The notes beneath the pieces are model-generated. The model saw only the letters and a list, made by a program, of their open reading frames with translations, was not told where the DNA came from and searched no databases. A stretch of DNA of 64,000 bases from positions 46,852-110,851 of IMG/VR virus record IMGVR_UViG_3300046519_000190; one strand, written 5' to 3'. Below are positions 51,460 to 58,451 of this stretch, one piece after another. Position 1 is the stretch's first letter. Each line of letters opens with the position of its first letter. The translations under genes and the position numbers were made by a program. This DNA comes from a virus.

Positions 51460-53148
51460 ATGTCCAAAACTTTGAAAATTGTCCACAACGCCGTCAGGGC
51501 GAAACTGGTAGAACCGGATCGCAATGCTCGGCTGATTGTGAACGAGCTGCTTTCGTACAAGATCGAAAGCGGGATCAAGGGCATGGGCGTCGCTCATGGT
51601 TCCATGTTCGACATGAACAAGGATTTCTTCCCGACAGGCTTTGTTCGCCTGGTTCGCAAGACCCTCGAAAAGCACGGATACCGGATCATCGTGCAGAGCA
51701 AAGCTGTACCTGAGCCCCAGGGGCCGGCAAACCCTGTTGTAAGCTCGTTCCCGCCCGATCCCCGTTACGACTATCAGCCCAAGACGATGGAGCGTCTGGT
51801 GCAGCTACAGCGCATGACAGCTCAAGTCGCTACCGGTGGTGGCAAGTCTGAAATCTTCAAGCTGTGCTGCGAGCGCCTGCAACTGCCGACCCTGTTCATC
51901 ACCACTCGAAAGTCCTTGATGTACCAGATGGCCAAAGGATACCGATCGGTGAAGTCTGCTCGGCCAGTGGGTTTCCTGGGTGACGGTCACTGGAACCCGG
52001 AACCTACCGGTGTGAACTTCGCCATCGTCGACACCTTGACCTCAAGGCTCGAAGAGTCCTCGTTTGAGATTGAGCTGAACCGGATCGTCGATAAGCACGT
52101 AGCCATGCTGGAGAAAGAGACGGAACGAGTCTTCAAAAAGGCTGGTCTGCCGCTCAATCCATCGGTTGCCCGCAAGGCTGATGCCGCGACTGTCGAGAAG
52201 ATGACTCGCTACAGAGCGGCGATCGCCAAGAAGTACGAGCTGAACGAGCGTGAAGTGCGCACCAAAGCTCAGGCTGTCGCCGACAAGAAGGCCAAGACAC
52301 GCGCAGAAACCCTCAAGTTTCTGGAGTCTGTAGGCTTTCTGACTCTCGAAGAGGCTCATGAAGTGTCCGGCACCGGGTTCTTCGGTCTGTGCAACGCCAT
52401 GACCAACGCTCACTACCGCCTGGCATTGACCGCTACCCCGAACATGAAGGACTCGGAAGAGGCCAACATGCGCCTGGCAGCAGTTGCAGGCACGATCGGT
52501 ATCCGCGTCACCGAGAAAGAGCTGATCGACAAGGGGATTCTGGCAACACCTCTGTTCAAGTTCGTCGATAGCCGTCCACCAGTTGGCGTCACCCGAGGTT
52601 CTGCGTTCCCCGTTGCTTACGAGCGCGGCATCGTCAAGAACGCCGGCCGTAACACGCAGATTCTCCAGCACGTCATGGAAGCCAAGAAGTTCGGTCTGAC
52701 GACCATGATCTTGGTGCAACGTACCGATCACGGCGACATCTTGAAGAACCTGCTCAAGACCGCTGGCTTGAAAGCCGAGTTCATCAGGGGTGAAGATTCC
52801 CAAGAGCAACGGCAAGCAGCCCTCGACGCTTTGGGTGCAGGCAAGCTTGATGTGTTGATCGGGACAACGATCCTCGACGTGGGCGTTGACGTCCCTTCTG
52901 TTGGTCAGGTGATCCTGGCTGGCGGGGGCAAAGCTGAGGTGGCGGTGCGTCAGCGTATCGGTCGTGGATTACGGTCGAAGAAGTCCGGCCCCAACGTCTG
53001 CTTCGTGGTCATGTTTCAGGACACCTGGAACAATCACACCAACAGCCACAGTCGTGAGTGTCTGCGGATCATTCAAGAAACGCCGGGGTTCGCAGAGAAC
53101 ATCCTCAAGGTCTTCGATTTCGAAGGGGCGGGATTCACGAAAGTCTAG
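51460..53148 (+). CDS. SF2 DNA helicase (UvsW/DEAD-like)
   Basis: 562 residues. Motif I ATGGGKSE (about residue 125), motif II TLEEAHE, motif III LTATP, motif V DVGVDVPSV and motif VI RQRIGRGLRSK define an SF2 ATPase like T4 UvsW, which remodels recombination and replication forks. About 70 N-terminal residues (VNELLSYKIESGIKGMGVAH) look like a separate small domain. It is the only large plus-strand gene of the core genome and is followed by its own terminator. Confidence 0.92.
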   Translation: MSKTLKIVHNAVRAKLVEPDRNARLIVNELLSYKIESGIKGMGVAHGSMFDMNKDFFPTGFVRLVRKTLEKHGYRIIVQSKAVPEPQGPANPVVSSFPPDPRYDYQPKTMERLVQLQRMTAQVATGGGKSEIFKLCCERLQLPTLFITTRKSLMYQMAKGYRSVKSARPVGFLGDGHWNPEPTGVNFAIVDTLTSRLEESSFEIELNRIVDKHVAMLEKETERVFKKAGLPLNPSVARKADAATVEKMTRYRAAIAKKYELNEREVRTKAQAVADKKAKTRAETLKFLESVGFLTLEEAHEVSGTGFFGLCNAMTNAHYRLALTATPNMKDSEEANMRLAAVAGTIGIRVTEKELIDKGILATPLFKFVDSRPPVGVTRGSAFPVAYERGIVKNAGRNTQILQHVMEAKKFGLTTMILVQRTDHGDILKNLLKTAGLKAEFIRGEDSQEQRQAALDALGAGKLDVLIGTTILDVGVDVPSVGQVILAGGGKAEVAVRQRIGRGLRSKKSGPNVCFVVMFQDTWNNHTNSHSRECLRIIQETPGFAENILKVFDFEGAGFTKV

Positions 53149-53153
53149 ACAAG

Positions 53154-53180
53154 AAAAAGCCCCTTTTCAGGGGCTTTTTT
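53154..53180 (+). terminator. Intrinsic terminator after SF2 helicase
   Basis: AAAAAGCCCC and GGGGCTTTTT form a perfect stem and are followed by T. On the other side it would also stop the convergent tRNA transcript. Confidence 0.9.
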
Positions 53181-53237
53181 GGTTCGGCGAAGGTTGATCA
53201 ATCCCTCTCTTGACTATCCCGCTGCCGGGACCGAATT

Positions 53238-53313
53238 TGGCAGGCCATGATGGACTCGAACCACCAACCAGCGGGTTTGGAATCCGCCGCTCTCCCAATT
53301 GAGCTAATGACCT
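53238..53313 (-). tRNA. tRNA-Trp (CCA)
   Basis: A 76-base cloverleaf with encoded CCA. Acceptor AGGTCAT pairs with ATGGCCT (one G-U). D-stem GCTC/GAGC, T-arm GGTGG-TTCGAGT-CCATC. Anticodon loop TTCCAAA gives CCA. The anticodon stem has an A31-C39 mismatch. Confidence 0.93.
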
Positions 53314-53318
53314 ATGTT

Positions 53319-53404
53319 TGGTGGATGAAGATGGTATCGAACCACTAGCCAGAGGCGGCGCATTTACAGTGCGCTGTGACTTGCCCAGTCACTCTACTTC
53401 ATCC
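53319..53404 (-). tRNA. tRNA-Tyr (GTA)
   Basis: An 86-base class II tRNA with long variable arm. Acceptor GGATGAA/TTCATCC, discriminator A, encoded CCA. Anticodon loop CTGTAAA gives GTA. Confidence 0.94.
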
Positions 53405-53409
53405 AAAAC

Positions 53410-53487
53410 TGGTTGCGGGAGCTGGATTTGAACCAGCGACCTTCGGGTTATGAATCCGGCGCTCTAACCAAGCTGAGCTATCCCGCA
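53410..53487 (-). tRNA. tRNA-Met-like (CAT)
   Basis: A 78-base tRNA with encoded CCA. Acceptor TGCGGGA/TCCCGCA, so position 1-72 is paired (T-A), unlike initiator tRNA. The 3' half (CATAACCCGAAGGTCG, then GGTTCAAATCC) is very close to bacterial initiator tRNA, whereas the D-arm is elongator-like. Stem positions 27-43 (C-A) and 31-39 (A-C) are mismatched. Elongator Met is most likely; Ile2 (lysidine) is possible. Confidence 0.85.
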
Positions 53488-53507
53488 ATGGAGGCGACTT
53501 TATCAGG

Positions 53508-54110
53508 TCAAGATGCCTGGAGCAACCCCATGAGTGCGGTGAGCTTGTTGTCTGCTCGCGCTGTCTGCTGACGTAGTTCGTGTCGCTGCTGTTCGCTCAT
53601 GTCGCTTAGTATCTGCTCATACAGAGCGTCTGCCGCTTGAATCTGCGCACTGATCAGCGTTTTCTGTTTGCGTTGCTTAGAATCGCTCTCAGAAGCTTGA
53701 CCGCTTTCGCTGATCAGGTTCTGGATGCTCTCGAAGTCACTCAGCGCCCGCGTTCCCAGGTCTGCACGGCCGATTTCAGACATTGCAGCCGGCAAGAACT
53801 CGATGTAGGTCTTGAACGCTGCTCCCTTTGTCAGTCGAGTCATGCCGGACCCGCCTGTATACGCGCTCACGGTGATCTTGCCGATGTGAGCAAGGTTCGA
53901 CTTGTTCTGGCAGAGACTGTGAGCGGTTGACACGATCTTCATATGGTTCTGCGAGTACCAGCTACTGAGCCGGCCCTTGAAGAGATAGTTGACCGTCTGT
54001 GGCTCCATTCCCTGTTCGAGCTGATCGATGACGGTCGATCTGAGAGCGGACATGAAGGTTATTAAATCGTGGGCTATCGACAGAAATACATGACTGGCCG
54101 ATGACTGCAT
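53508..54110 (-). CDS. Hypothetical protein upstream of tRNAs
   Basis: 200 residues with GAGAG ribosome site before the ATG at 54110. Helical throughout, with a Gln/Ser/Lys-rich C-terminal region (ASESDSKQRKQKTLISAQIQ, MSEQQRHELRQQTARADNKL). No motif recognised. It would be co-transcribed with the three tRNAs downstream. Confidence 0.75.
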   Translation of the reverse strand: MQSSASHVFLSIAHDLITFMSALRSTVIDQLEQGMEPQTVNYLFKGRLSSWYSQNHMKIVSTAHSLCQNKSNLAHIGKITVSAYTGGSGMTRLTKGAAFKTYIEFLPAAMSEIGRADLGTRALSDFESIQNLISESGQASESDSKQRKQKTLISAQIQAADALYEQILSDMSEQQRHELRQQTARADNKLTALMGLLQAS

Positions 54111-54248
54111 TTTCGCACTCTCTATGCGTGTTTAAGTTCGCGCAGTATCGAGCTGTTTCTGAGGCACTGCTATATGCGAAACACGGCGATATCTCAATGC
54201 CGTTACAGTGTCGGGGATCACAAATCCCACGCAGGCAGTTGTAAAAAA

Positions 54249-54280
54249 TTCGCTTGCAATACTTACACAGCATCTATAGA
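54249..54280 (+). promoter_or_regulatory. Promoter-like element for the plus-strand cassette
   Basis: TTCGCTTGCAA (54249-54259) contains a TTGCAA -35, and TATAGA (54275-54280) lies 15 bases on. The CGCTTGCA word is shared with several other intergenic regions. Spacing is short, so confidence is limited. Region 54111-54320 holds no gene. Confidence 0.4.
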
Positions 54281-54320
54281 GTTCGTCACATCAGCAGCGA
54301 GCACAGCGAGCAAACACAGA

Positions 54321-54854
54321 ATGAAAGCATATGTAGGAGCGGGAGCAAGCGATACGCCCACCGAAGTGCTGGAAATGATGGGTCAAATCGCTGGAGTGAT
54401 GTCCGCTAAGGGTTTCACATTGCGGTGTGCAGAACACAGCGAGGCTGATAGAGCGTTCATCAAAGGTTCAAAAGGTCGATTCCACTCGTTCGTCCCGTTC
54501 AACGTGATTGACGAGAGCCTGGATAACCCCGACGGACCCGAGTATGTGAACAGCGTCTGGGCAATCCCATCAGATATTGATCCGGGATCATCGGATGCCA
54601 CATTCGCTCGAAGCCTCGATCCCAAGTTTCTGATGCTTCCGAAGGTTGAGAAACAGTGGGATGTGGTAGCAAATTCGCTGATCTACGGTCTTGATCGTGT
54701 CAGCGTGGCAAAGATGTTGATCGTGTGGTCTACACCTCATGATCACGTCTACAGGTACATCACAAAGGCTGTTGCAGCCGGCGTGAAGGTGTATAACCTG
54801 GCTCTGACAAAAGATCGAGCCGTAATGCAGTCGTTGATCGACAGAGGTGCTTGA
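54321..54854 (+). CDS. SLOG/YspA-like nucleotide-binding-fold protein
   Basis: 177 residues from the ATG at 54321. MKAYVGAGASDTPTEVLEMM, then GFTLRCAEHSEADRAFIKG, the Rossmann-like pattern of the SLOG superfamily (YspA/DprA-like); the usual GAxGAD motif is AEHSEAD here. SLOG proteins sense or process nucleotides and appear in many conflict and phage loci. First gene of a plus-strand cassette with small membrane proteins and a TerB-like gene. Confidence 0.7.
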   Translation: MKAYVGAGASDTPTEVLEMMGQIAGVMSAKGFTLRCAEHSEADRAFIKGSKGRFHSFVPFNVIDESLDNPDGPEYVNSVWAIPSDIDPGSSDATFARSLDPKFLMLPKVEKQWDVVANSLIYGLDRVSVAKMLIVWSTPHDHVYRYITKAVAAGVKVYNLALTKDRAVMQSLIDRGA

Positions 54855-54855
54855 A

Positions 54856-54960
54856 ATGAAGGTTCAAATTGAGACATCCAAATCTGCAAAGGTTGTTGGT
54901 TGGATCGTGCTGATCGCCTGCATCATCATCGCTTTTGGCTTCACGATGACCAAATACTGA
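54856..54960 (+). CDS. Tiny single-pass membrane protein
   Basis: 34 residues, MKVQIETSKSAKVVGWIVLI followed by ACIIIAFGFTMTKY. One hydrophobic helix with basic residues at its N-terminal side. Follows the SLOG-like gene by one base. Confidence 0.65.
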   Translation: MKVQIETSKSAKVVGWIVLIACIIIAFGFTMTKY

Positions 54961-54967
54961 GGTTCGC

Positions 54968-55087
54968 ATGAGCAACAATAACACCGTCGTAAAGAACACC
55001 CGGCTGATTCGCATCAGCGCTGTCACCGGTCTGGTCGTTCTCGTAGGCTTCTTGGTCTACGGCTACTTCCAGTATTTCGCAAACTAA
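54968..55087 (+). CDS. Tiny single-pass membrane protein
   Basis: 39 residues: a polar Asn/Thr/Arg N-terminus, then a hydrophobic helix (AVTGLVVLVGFLVYGYF) and a short tail. Follows the previous tiny gene by 7 bases; likely the same operon. Confidence 0.62.
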   Translation: MSNNNTVVKNTRLIRISAVTGLVVLVGFLVYGYFQYFAN

Positions 55088-55132
55088 ACCCGGGTCATCT
55101 GACCACAACTCTCAAACGATAAGGATTACACC

Positions 55133-55564
55133 ATGCTCAGCATGTTCAAGCGCAAGAAACGTGAAGCCCAAGCAGCCGTAGCTGTCATGACCAACCGCGA
55201 TCTGATGCAAGCCGTCGTCTTCGGCGCCTTCTACGTCGCAGCGGCCGATGGCGATCTGAGCGCGGCCGAAATGGCCAAGCTGGAAAAACTGATCAGCAAC
55301 ACCCCTGAGCTGAAAGGCTTCGGCCCCGAGCTGGGCAACACGATGGATCTGGCCGAAAAAGCATTCACCGAAGGCGGTGCTCGCATCCTGCGTCAGCGCG
55401 CTGAAAAAGAGCTGGCCGATCTGGCTCACAGCCCTACCGATGCAGTCACCGTGATCAACATCATGCTGACCATCGCTGACGAAGACGGCATCGGCGCAGA
55501 AGAAATGGTCATCCTGGAGAAATCCGCGAAGATCATGGGCCTGAACCTGAAAGACTATCTGTAA
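55133..55564 (+). CDS. TerB-like protein
   Basis: 143 residues after an AAGGAT ribosome site. The helical pattern with acidic pairs (YVAAADGDLSAAEMAKLEKL and TIADEDGIGAEEMVILEKSA) is that of TerB/TerB-like domains, which bind divalent metal via paired Asp/Glu in two pseudo-repeats. TerB domains in phages are linked to stress or defence contexts. Neighbours are membrane proteins, in line with TerB acting at the membrane. Confidence 0.8.
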   Translation: MLSMFKRKKREAQAAVAVMTNRDLMQAVVFGAFYVAAADGDLSAAEMAKLEKLISNTPELKGFGPELGNTMDLAEKAFTEGGARILRQRAEKELADLAHSPTDAVTVINIMLTIADEDGIGAEEMVILEKSAKIMGLNLKDYL

Positions 55565-55566
55565 AG

Positions 55567-55758
55567 ATGGCCTGGGTGCGTGAGCTTGGGAGTAGCCTAC
55601 GGGCTGCTCTCATCATGATCCTTCTTCTGGCTGTCGTGCTGCTCGATTCGGTGTCCCGGATCATCAGCATGTTCGAAGATGGGGTTTGCGTTGCATTGAT
55701 CCTGGTCTTGATCTGGCCACTGCTCAAGAACCAAAAAGAACCGCCCGCAGTAAAGTAG
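55567..55758 (+). CDS. Small two-helix membrane protein
   Basis: 63 residues with hydrophobic segments at about 13-27 (ALIMILLLAVVLLDS) and 40-54 (VCVALILVLIWPLL), basic C-terminus (NQKEPPAVK). Starts 2 bases after the TerB-like stop. Last protein gene before the structured-RNA locus. Confidence 0.7.
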   Translation: MAWVRELGSSLRAALIMILLLAVVLLDSVSRIISMFEDGVCVALILVLIWPLLKNQKEPPAVK

Positions 55759-55775
55759 AAAGCCCTTCTAAGCCT

Positions 55776-55855
55776 TCGGACCGAGCACCGGCCCATTAAG
55801 CCGGGAGAGCTGACCTCCTAAGGGGAGGCATAGTAAGGGCGGTCTTACTGAAAGG
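55776..55855 (+). ncRNA. Three-hairpin leader of the structured RNA locus
   Basis: In order: CCGGC-(7)-GCCGG, then CCTCC-TAAG-GGAGG, then AGTAAG-(6)-CTTACT. GCCCTT upstream could pair with AAGGGC in the third hairpin as a pseudoknot. It is followed at once by the terminator at 55856. No open frame of note. Confidence 0.5.
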
Positions 55856-55881
55856 AAAAGCCCCTGTAGTCAGGGGCTTTT
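55856..55881. terminator. Bidirectional terminator inside the RNA locus
   Basis: AAAAGCCCCTG and CAGGGGCTTTT pair perfectly (11 bp) around TAGT, with T-tracts on both strands. Confidence 0.85.
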
Positions 55882-55888
55882 CACTGAT

Positions 55889-56006
55889 GATTTAGGTCTG
55901 AACCATTGGTGTTGTCGTCTAAACGTAAAGACGCGGACTGTGGCCACAGATGATCCCGTATGCTGGCGACGAAACGTCGGCCAATACGATGGTTCAGACC
56001 TAAGTC
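55889..56006 (+). ncRNA. Structured RNA element 1 (15-bp closing stem, three internal hairpins)
   Basis: TTAGGTCTGAACCAT (55892-55906) pairs perfectly with 55989-56003, with extra pairs beyond a wobble. The interior of about 82 bases has three hairpins: CGTCT-AAACGTAA-AGACG; CTGT-GGCC-ACAG with a self-complementary loop; and CGTAT..TGGC-GACG-AAA-CGTC..GCCA-ATACG. This is a four-way-junction layout. Strand is inferred from the downstream tRNA-like element and terminator. Confidence 0.7.
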
Positions 56007-56105
56007 TTCACTGGAAGCGATTGGACTTGCAAACAGCGGGGTGGCCACCTCTCTATAGTCCTTGACTGTGACCAAGAGATTGAGGTCCAATCGCTTCCAA
56101 TGAAG
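56006..56105 (+). ncRNA. Structured RNA element 2 (15-bp closing stem, GGCC-loop hairpin)
   Basis: TGGAAGCGATTGGAC (56012-56026) pairs perfectly with 56085-56099. After a single C-A mismatch CTTCA/TGAAG adds 5 bp. Inside are GGGGT-GGCC-ACCTC (same loop as in element 1) and CTTG-ACTGTGAC-CAAG. The shared closing length and GGCC loop make it a relative of element 1. Confidence 0.7.
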
Positions 56106-56111
56106 ATTTAC

Positions 56112-56187
56112 CGGGTTGTACGAGAATTGGGATATCGGCCAAGCGTGGAGCTTGGTGTTGGTGGAGGTTCGAGTCCTCCCAACCCGA
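56112..56187 (+). tRNA. tRNA-like cloverleaf, anticodon TGG (Pro-like)
   Basis: 76 bases with acceptor CGGGTTG/CAACCCG, discriminator A and no encoded CCA (CCG follows). T-arm GGAGG-TTCGAGT-CCTCC is perfect. The anticodon arm CCAAG-CGTGGAG-CTTGG gives TGG, but base 33 is G instead of T, and the D-arm has only three pairs and lacks conserved bases. It may be a degenerate tRNA-Pro or a tRNA-mimic within the RNA array. Confidence 0.5.
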
Positions 56188-56253
56188 CCGAATTCGTCAG
56201 GCGTGGCGATGTTGTGCTGGTAAGTTTGTTGTGGCTCGAACAGGTGTAATGAA

Positions 56254-56361
56254 GTAGCGGTGACAATCTCCGAGGATCGTGGGAGTCACTACGAAAAGTC
56301 ACAGAGCCTGTCGAGGTGCCTGGAGGTTTCCTCCTTTACTCCGGGTGCGCAAATCTGTGAC
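56254..56361 (+). ncRNA. Further hairpins of the structured RNA locus
   Basis: GTGAC (56260-56264) pairs with GTCAC (56285-56289). GTCACAGA (56298-56305) pairs with TCTGTGAC (56354-56361), enclosing GGAGG-TTT-CCTCC. These link the tRNA-like element to the terminator at 56409. From 56188 to 56253 no firm structure was assigned. Confidence 0.55.
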
Positions 56362-56408
56362 CTCCTAAACCCCGCTGTCTGAGGGGAACGATTCCATGCA
56401 GACGACCT

Positions 56409-56442
56409 AGCCCCTAGATTTGTTCAATCTAGGGGCTTTTTC
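56409..56442 (+). terminator. Strong intrinsic terminator ending the RNA locus
   Basis: AGCCCCTAGATT and AATCTAGGGGCT form a perfect 12-bp stem with loop TGTTC, followed by TTTTTC on the plus strand only. It fixes the direction of the RNA locus. The remaining bases to 56592 show no gene. Confidence 0.92.
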
Positions 56443-56592
56443 TTGTCTGCGATATTCTCGTCTGAATCACTCGACATTCTGTCTCTGGGAAGCGCTCTCT
56501 GATGCGTTTTGAGACGTTTTCTCTATGATTGTGCGTCTGTGTAGCGCTCACAAAAAAGCGCGCTATTAGCGCGCTCTAGTGAAGCTTGCCAA

Positions 56593-57135
56593 TCAGATGG
56601 CAGGATGAATCTCTCGCAGGTCCTCTGGCTCAACCCACTTCCAGGACACAGTGTCGAAACACCGGAGCTTGCCACCGCTGTTGCTGTCGAACTCGATAGC
56701 CTTGTTGACGGCCGCAACCGCATCCACGCCCATCGACATCGCGGTCATCGCGAATGGAGTACCCGAGCCTGCTGCGAGTGGCAGAGAAGCCGAGAACGGA
56801 ACCATTTCTTCTGTCACCAGCCAGAACTCACCCTCTTTGGTGACGATGACGATCCCGATGCTTGCGTTCTGTGGGTCGGGGTGAATGCCGAAGATGCTGA
56901 ACAGGTCTTCCGGGTCGCGTCTGAAAAAGTCGCCGCCACTTGAGAGCCAGTGAAGCAAGGCTGTGATGTTGATCACGTTGCCCGAGCAACCGATTACGGC
57001 TCGAGTTTTCTTGCCGTTGATAGTGATCGCCAGCTCATGGAGCTTTTTCTCAGCACGACCAACAATCATCCCGTCCCCAGTAGTGCAACGTCCATCTGAG
57101 GCCAGGTAGCGTCCATCAAAAGCAATAGTGGTCAT
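56593..57135 (-). CDS. Proteasome beta/HslV-like Ntn-hydrolase
   Basis: 180 residues. After Met removal the N-terminus would be TTIAFDGRYLASDGR, the start of T1-family Ntn-hydrolases with Thr as nucleophile and an Asp at position 17-18 region. Later come AVIGCSG and AGSGTPFAMTAMSMGVDAVA with DSNSGG, matching the beta-subunit fold. No ATPase partner is adjacent. It may be a phage self-compartmentalising protease or a remnant acting on host proteins. GGGGAAG ribosome site upstream. Confidence 0.78.
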   Translation of the reverse strand: MTTIAFDGRYLASDGRCTTGDGMIVGRAEKKLHELAITINGKKTRAVIGCSGNVINITALLHWLSSGGDFFRRDPEDLFSIFGIHPDPQNASIGIVIVTKEGEFWLVTEEMVPFSASLPLAAGSGTPFAMTAMSMGVDAVAAVNKAIEFDSNSGGKLRCFDTVSWKWVEPEDLREIHPAI

Positions 57136-57225
57136 ATCTACTTCCCCGCGAATTTGGGCTGACTGCCCGTGATGTACGCATTATCATAGACTTTCAAAAC
57201 CCTTTCACACCACAGGAACTTTCCG

Positions 57226-57483
57226 ATGTTGAACCATTACACCATCTACACCATGCCCAACTGCCCGCACTGCGTTGCAGCCAAAGAACTGTTCAAGCGC
57301 GAGGGTCTGAACTTCACTGAAATCACTCAGTTCACCCCGGAAGAACTGATCGCCGCGGTTGGCCCCGTTCGCACGCTTCCACAGATCATCGTCGAAAACT
57401 CAGAGCGCTTTCACATCGGCGGCTACACCGATCTGCTGAAATACCGCGCCGGCGAGATTCCTGTCCTTCGCAAGCTGGGCTGA
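57226..57483 (+). CDS. grx: Glutaredoxin
   Basis: 85 residues with the redox motif CPHC (YTMPNCPHCVAAKELF), the cis-Pro segment TLPQIIV and GGYTDLLKY near the C-terminus. Reduces disulphides, typically for ribonucleotide reductase; no reductase gene is in the window. Good AGGAA ribosome site. Confidence 0.92.
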   Translation: MLNHYTIYTMPNCPHCVAAKELFKREGLNFTEITQFTPEELIAAVGPVRTLPQIIVENSERFHIGGYTDLLKYRAGEIPVLRKLG

Positions 57484-57524
57484 TATCACGTAACATGGAT
57501 GACGCACTCATAGGAGGCGTCATC

Positions 57525-57749
57525 ATGTTCTATCTGGTCACACAATCACAAAATGGCCATCGTCTCGTTGATTTCAGCGACAAGATGGACGAGCTTCTCC
57601 CTCAGATCGACCCTCTTCTAAGCCAAAACGCCGCTGCACTGCCCGTCATCTATGATGAAAAGGCGATGCGAGCGGCGTTTTTGGTTGATGGGTTCGGAAT
57701 CATCGCTCAGGAAGGCGATGGCTACCTGGTATCACTGGACGATCTTTGA
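57525..57749 (+). CDS. Small hypothetical protein
   Basis: 74 residues from the ATG at 57525, preceded by a strong AGGAGG. MFYLVTQSQNGHRLVDFSDK; alternates strand and helix and ends GYLVSLDDL. Its 3' end overlaps the converging gene at 57732 by 18 bases. Confidence 0.75.
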   Translation: MFYLVTQSQNGHRLVDFSDKMDELLPQIDPLLSQNAAALPVIYDEKAMRAAFLVDGFGIIAQEGDGYLVSLDDL

Positions 57750-58334
57750 GTCACTCTGGGTGCCGGCGATGTCTGCACCCATTTTCACGAAGTCTTCCCA
57801 AGACTTGCTGGTCATGATCCGGGTCACATCACGATCCAACTTGATCAGAATCGCAGCCGGCACTGTCACCAGGCCATTCTCTTCAAGCCATTCCCGTTGC
57901 AGCGCTCGGATCAGCTTCTTCTTCAAGTCAGGGGCTTTGTCCGCGAGCAGCTTGTTGTGGCTGACCAGATAGATGGTCGTCGCACGCTTGCGCACCGGGC
58001 TGTAGACCAAAGCGTTCATGCTCAGCACGTTTACTCCGCTGAAAGCCCACAGCAGCGTCACCCTGTTGCTGACCTTGAGCGTGCGCGAGGGCTGAACATC
58101 GCCCGAAGCTACAACCTGATCGATCGCAGCCTTCAAAGCGCCCTCTGGGCCAGCGTAGAGGCTGTCAGCGTAGTTCCCGGACAGAACCAGCTCGCCGTTA
58201 CGCTTGATTTTCGTCTGCCAAGACTTGTTCCGATGGTTTCGAGCGATGCCTCTGGGTACGAGGTACGTCTGGTCATCGACGACTACCTCACGGCAGGGCA
58301 GACTCGTTTCGCCGAATTGCAGGTTATGTTTCAT
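57732..58334 (-). CDS. Hypothetical protein with AP2-like segment
   Basis: 200 residues from the ATG at 58334. YLVPRGIARNHRNKSWQTKI, then GNYADSLYAGPEGALKAAID, is weakly reminiscent of AP2-like DNA-binding domains found in phages. The C-terminal half is a separate alpha/beta region. Own promoter (58351-58381) and a terminator upstream mark it as a single-gene unit. Confidence 0.7.
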   Translation of the reverse strand: MKHNLQFGETSLPCREVVVDDQTYLVPRGIARNHRNKSWQTKIKRNGELVLSGNYADSLYAGPEGALKAAIDQVVASGDVQPSRTLKVSNRVTLLWAFSGVNVLSMNALVYSPVRKRATTIYLVSHNKLLADKAPDLKKKLIRALQREWLEENGLVTVPAAILIKLDRDVTRIMTSKSWEDFVKMGADIAGTQSDSKIVQ

Positions 58335-58350
58335 ATCGAAAAATCTCTTT

Positions 58351-58381
58351 GTGTATAGTGCTATTTTGCAAGCGTTTACAA
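58351..58381 (-). promoter_or_regulatory. Sigma-70-like promoter with AAACGCTTGCA word
   Basis: On the minus strand TTGTAA (58381-58376), 18 bases, then TATACA (58357-58352), followed by CAAAGAGA. AAACGCTTGCAAAA lies within the spacer. A related TAAACGCT...ACACAAAGA arrangement precedes the gene at 61518. Confidence 0.6.
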
Positions 58382-58400
58382 GATAAGTCAACTTAGGACA

Positions 58401-58438
58401 AAGAAAACCCGCGATCCCAGTCCATGCGGTCGCGGGTT
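58401..58438 (-). terminator. Intrinsic terminator
   Basis: AACCCGCGA and TCGCGGGTT form a 9-bp stem with a 15-base loop. The minus strand continues TTTTCTTTG. It ends the 61518-58452 operon. Confidence 0.8.
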
Positions 58439-58451
58439 ATTCTCAAGTAGG

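Noticed and set aside
51379-51675. Minus-strand frame overlapping the start of the SF2 helicase
   Set aside because: No ribosome site; overlaps a clear helicase gene and the promoter region.
55881-56302. Short minus-strand frames of 64-69 codons within the structured-RNA locus
   Set aside because: They cross the long perfect stems, have low-complexity Ser/Pro/Thr/Leu content, and lack ribosome sites; the stems explain the sequence better.
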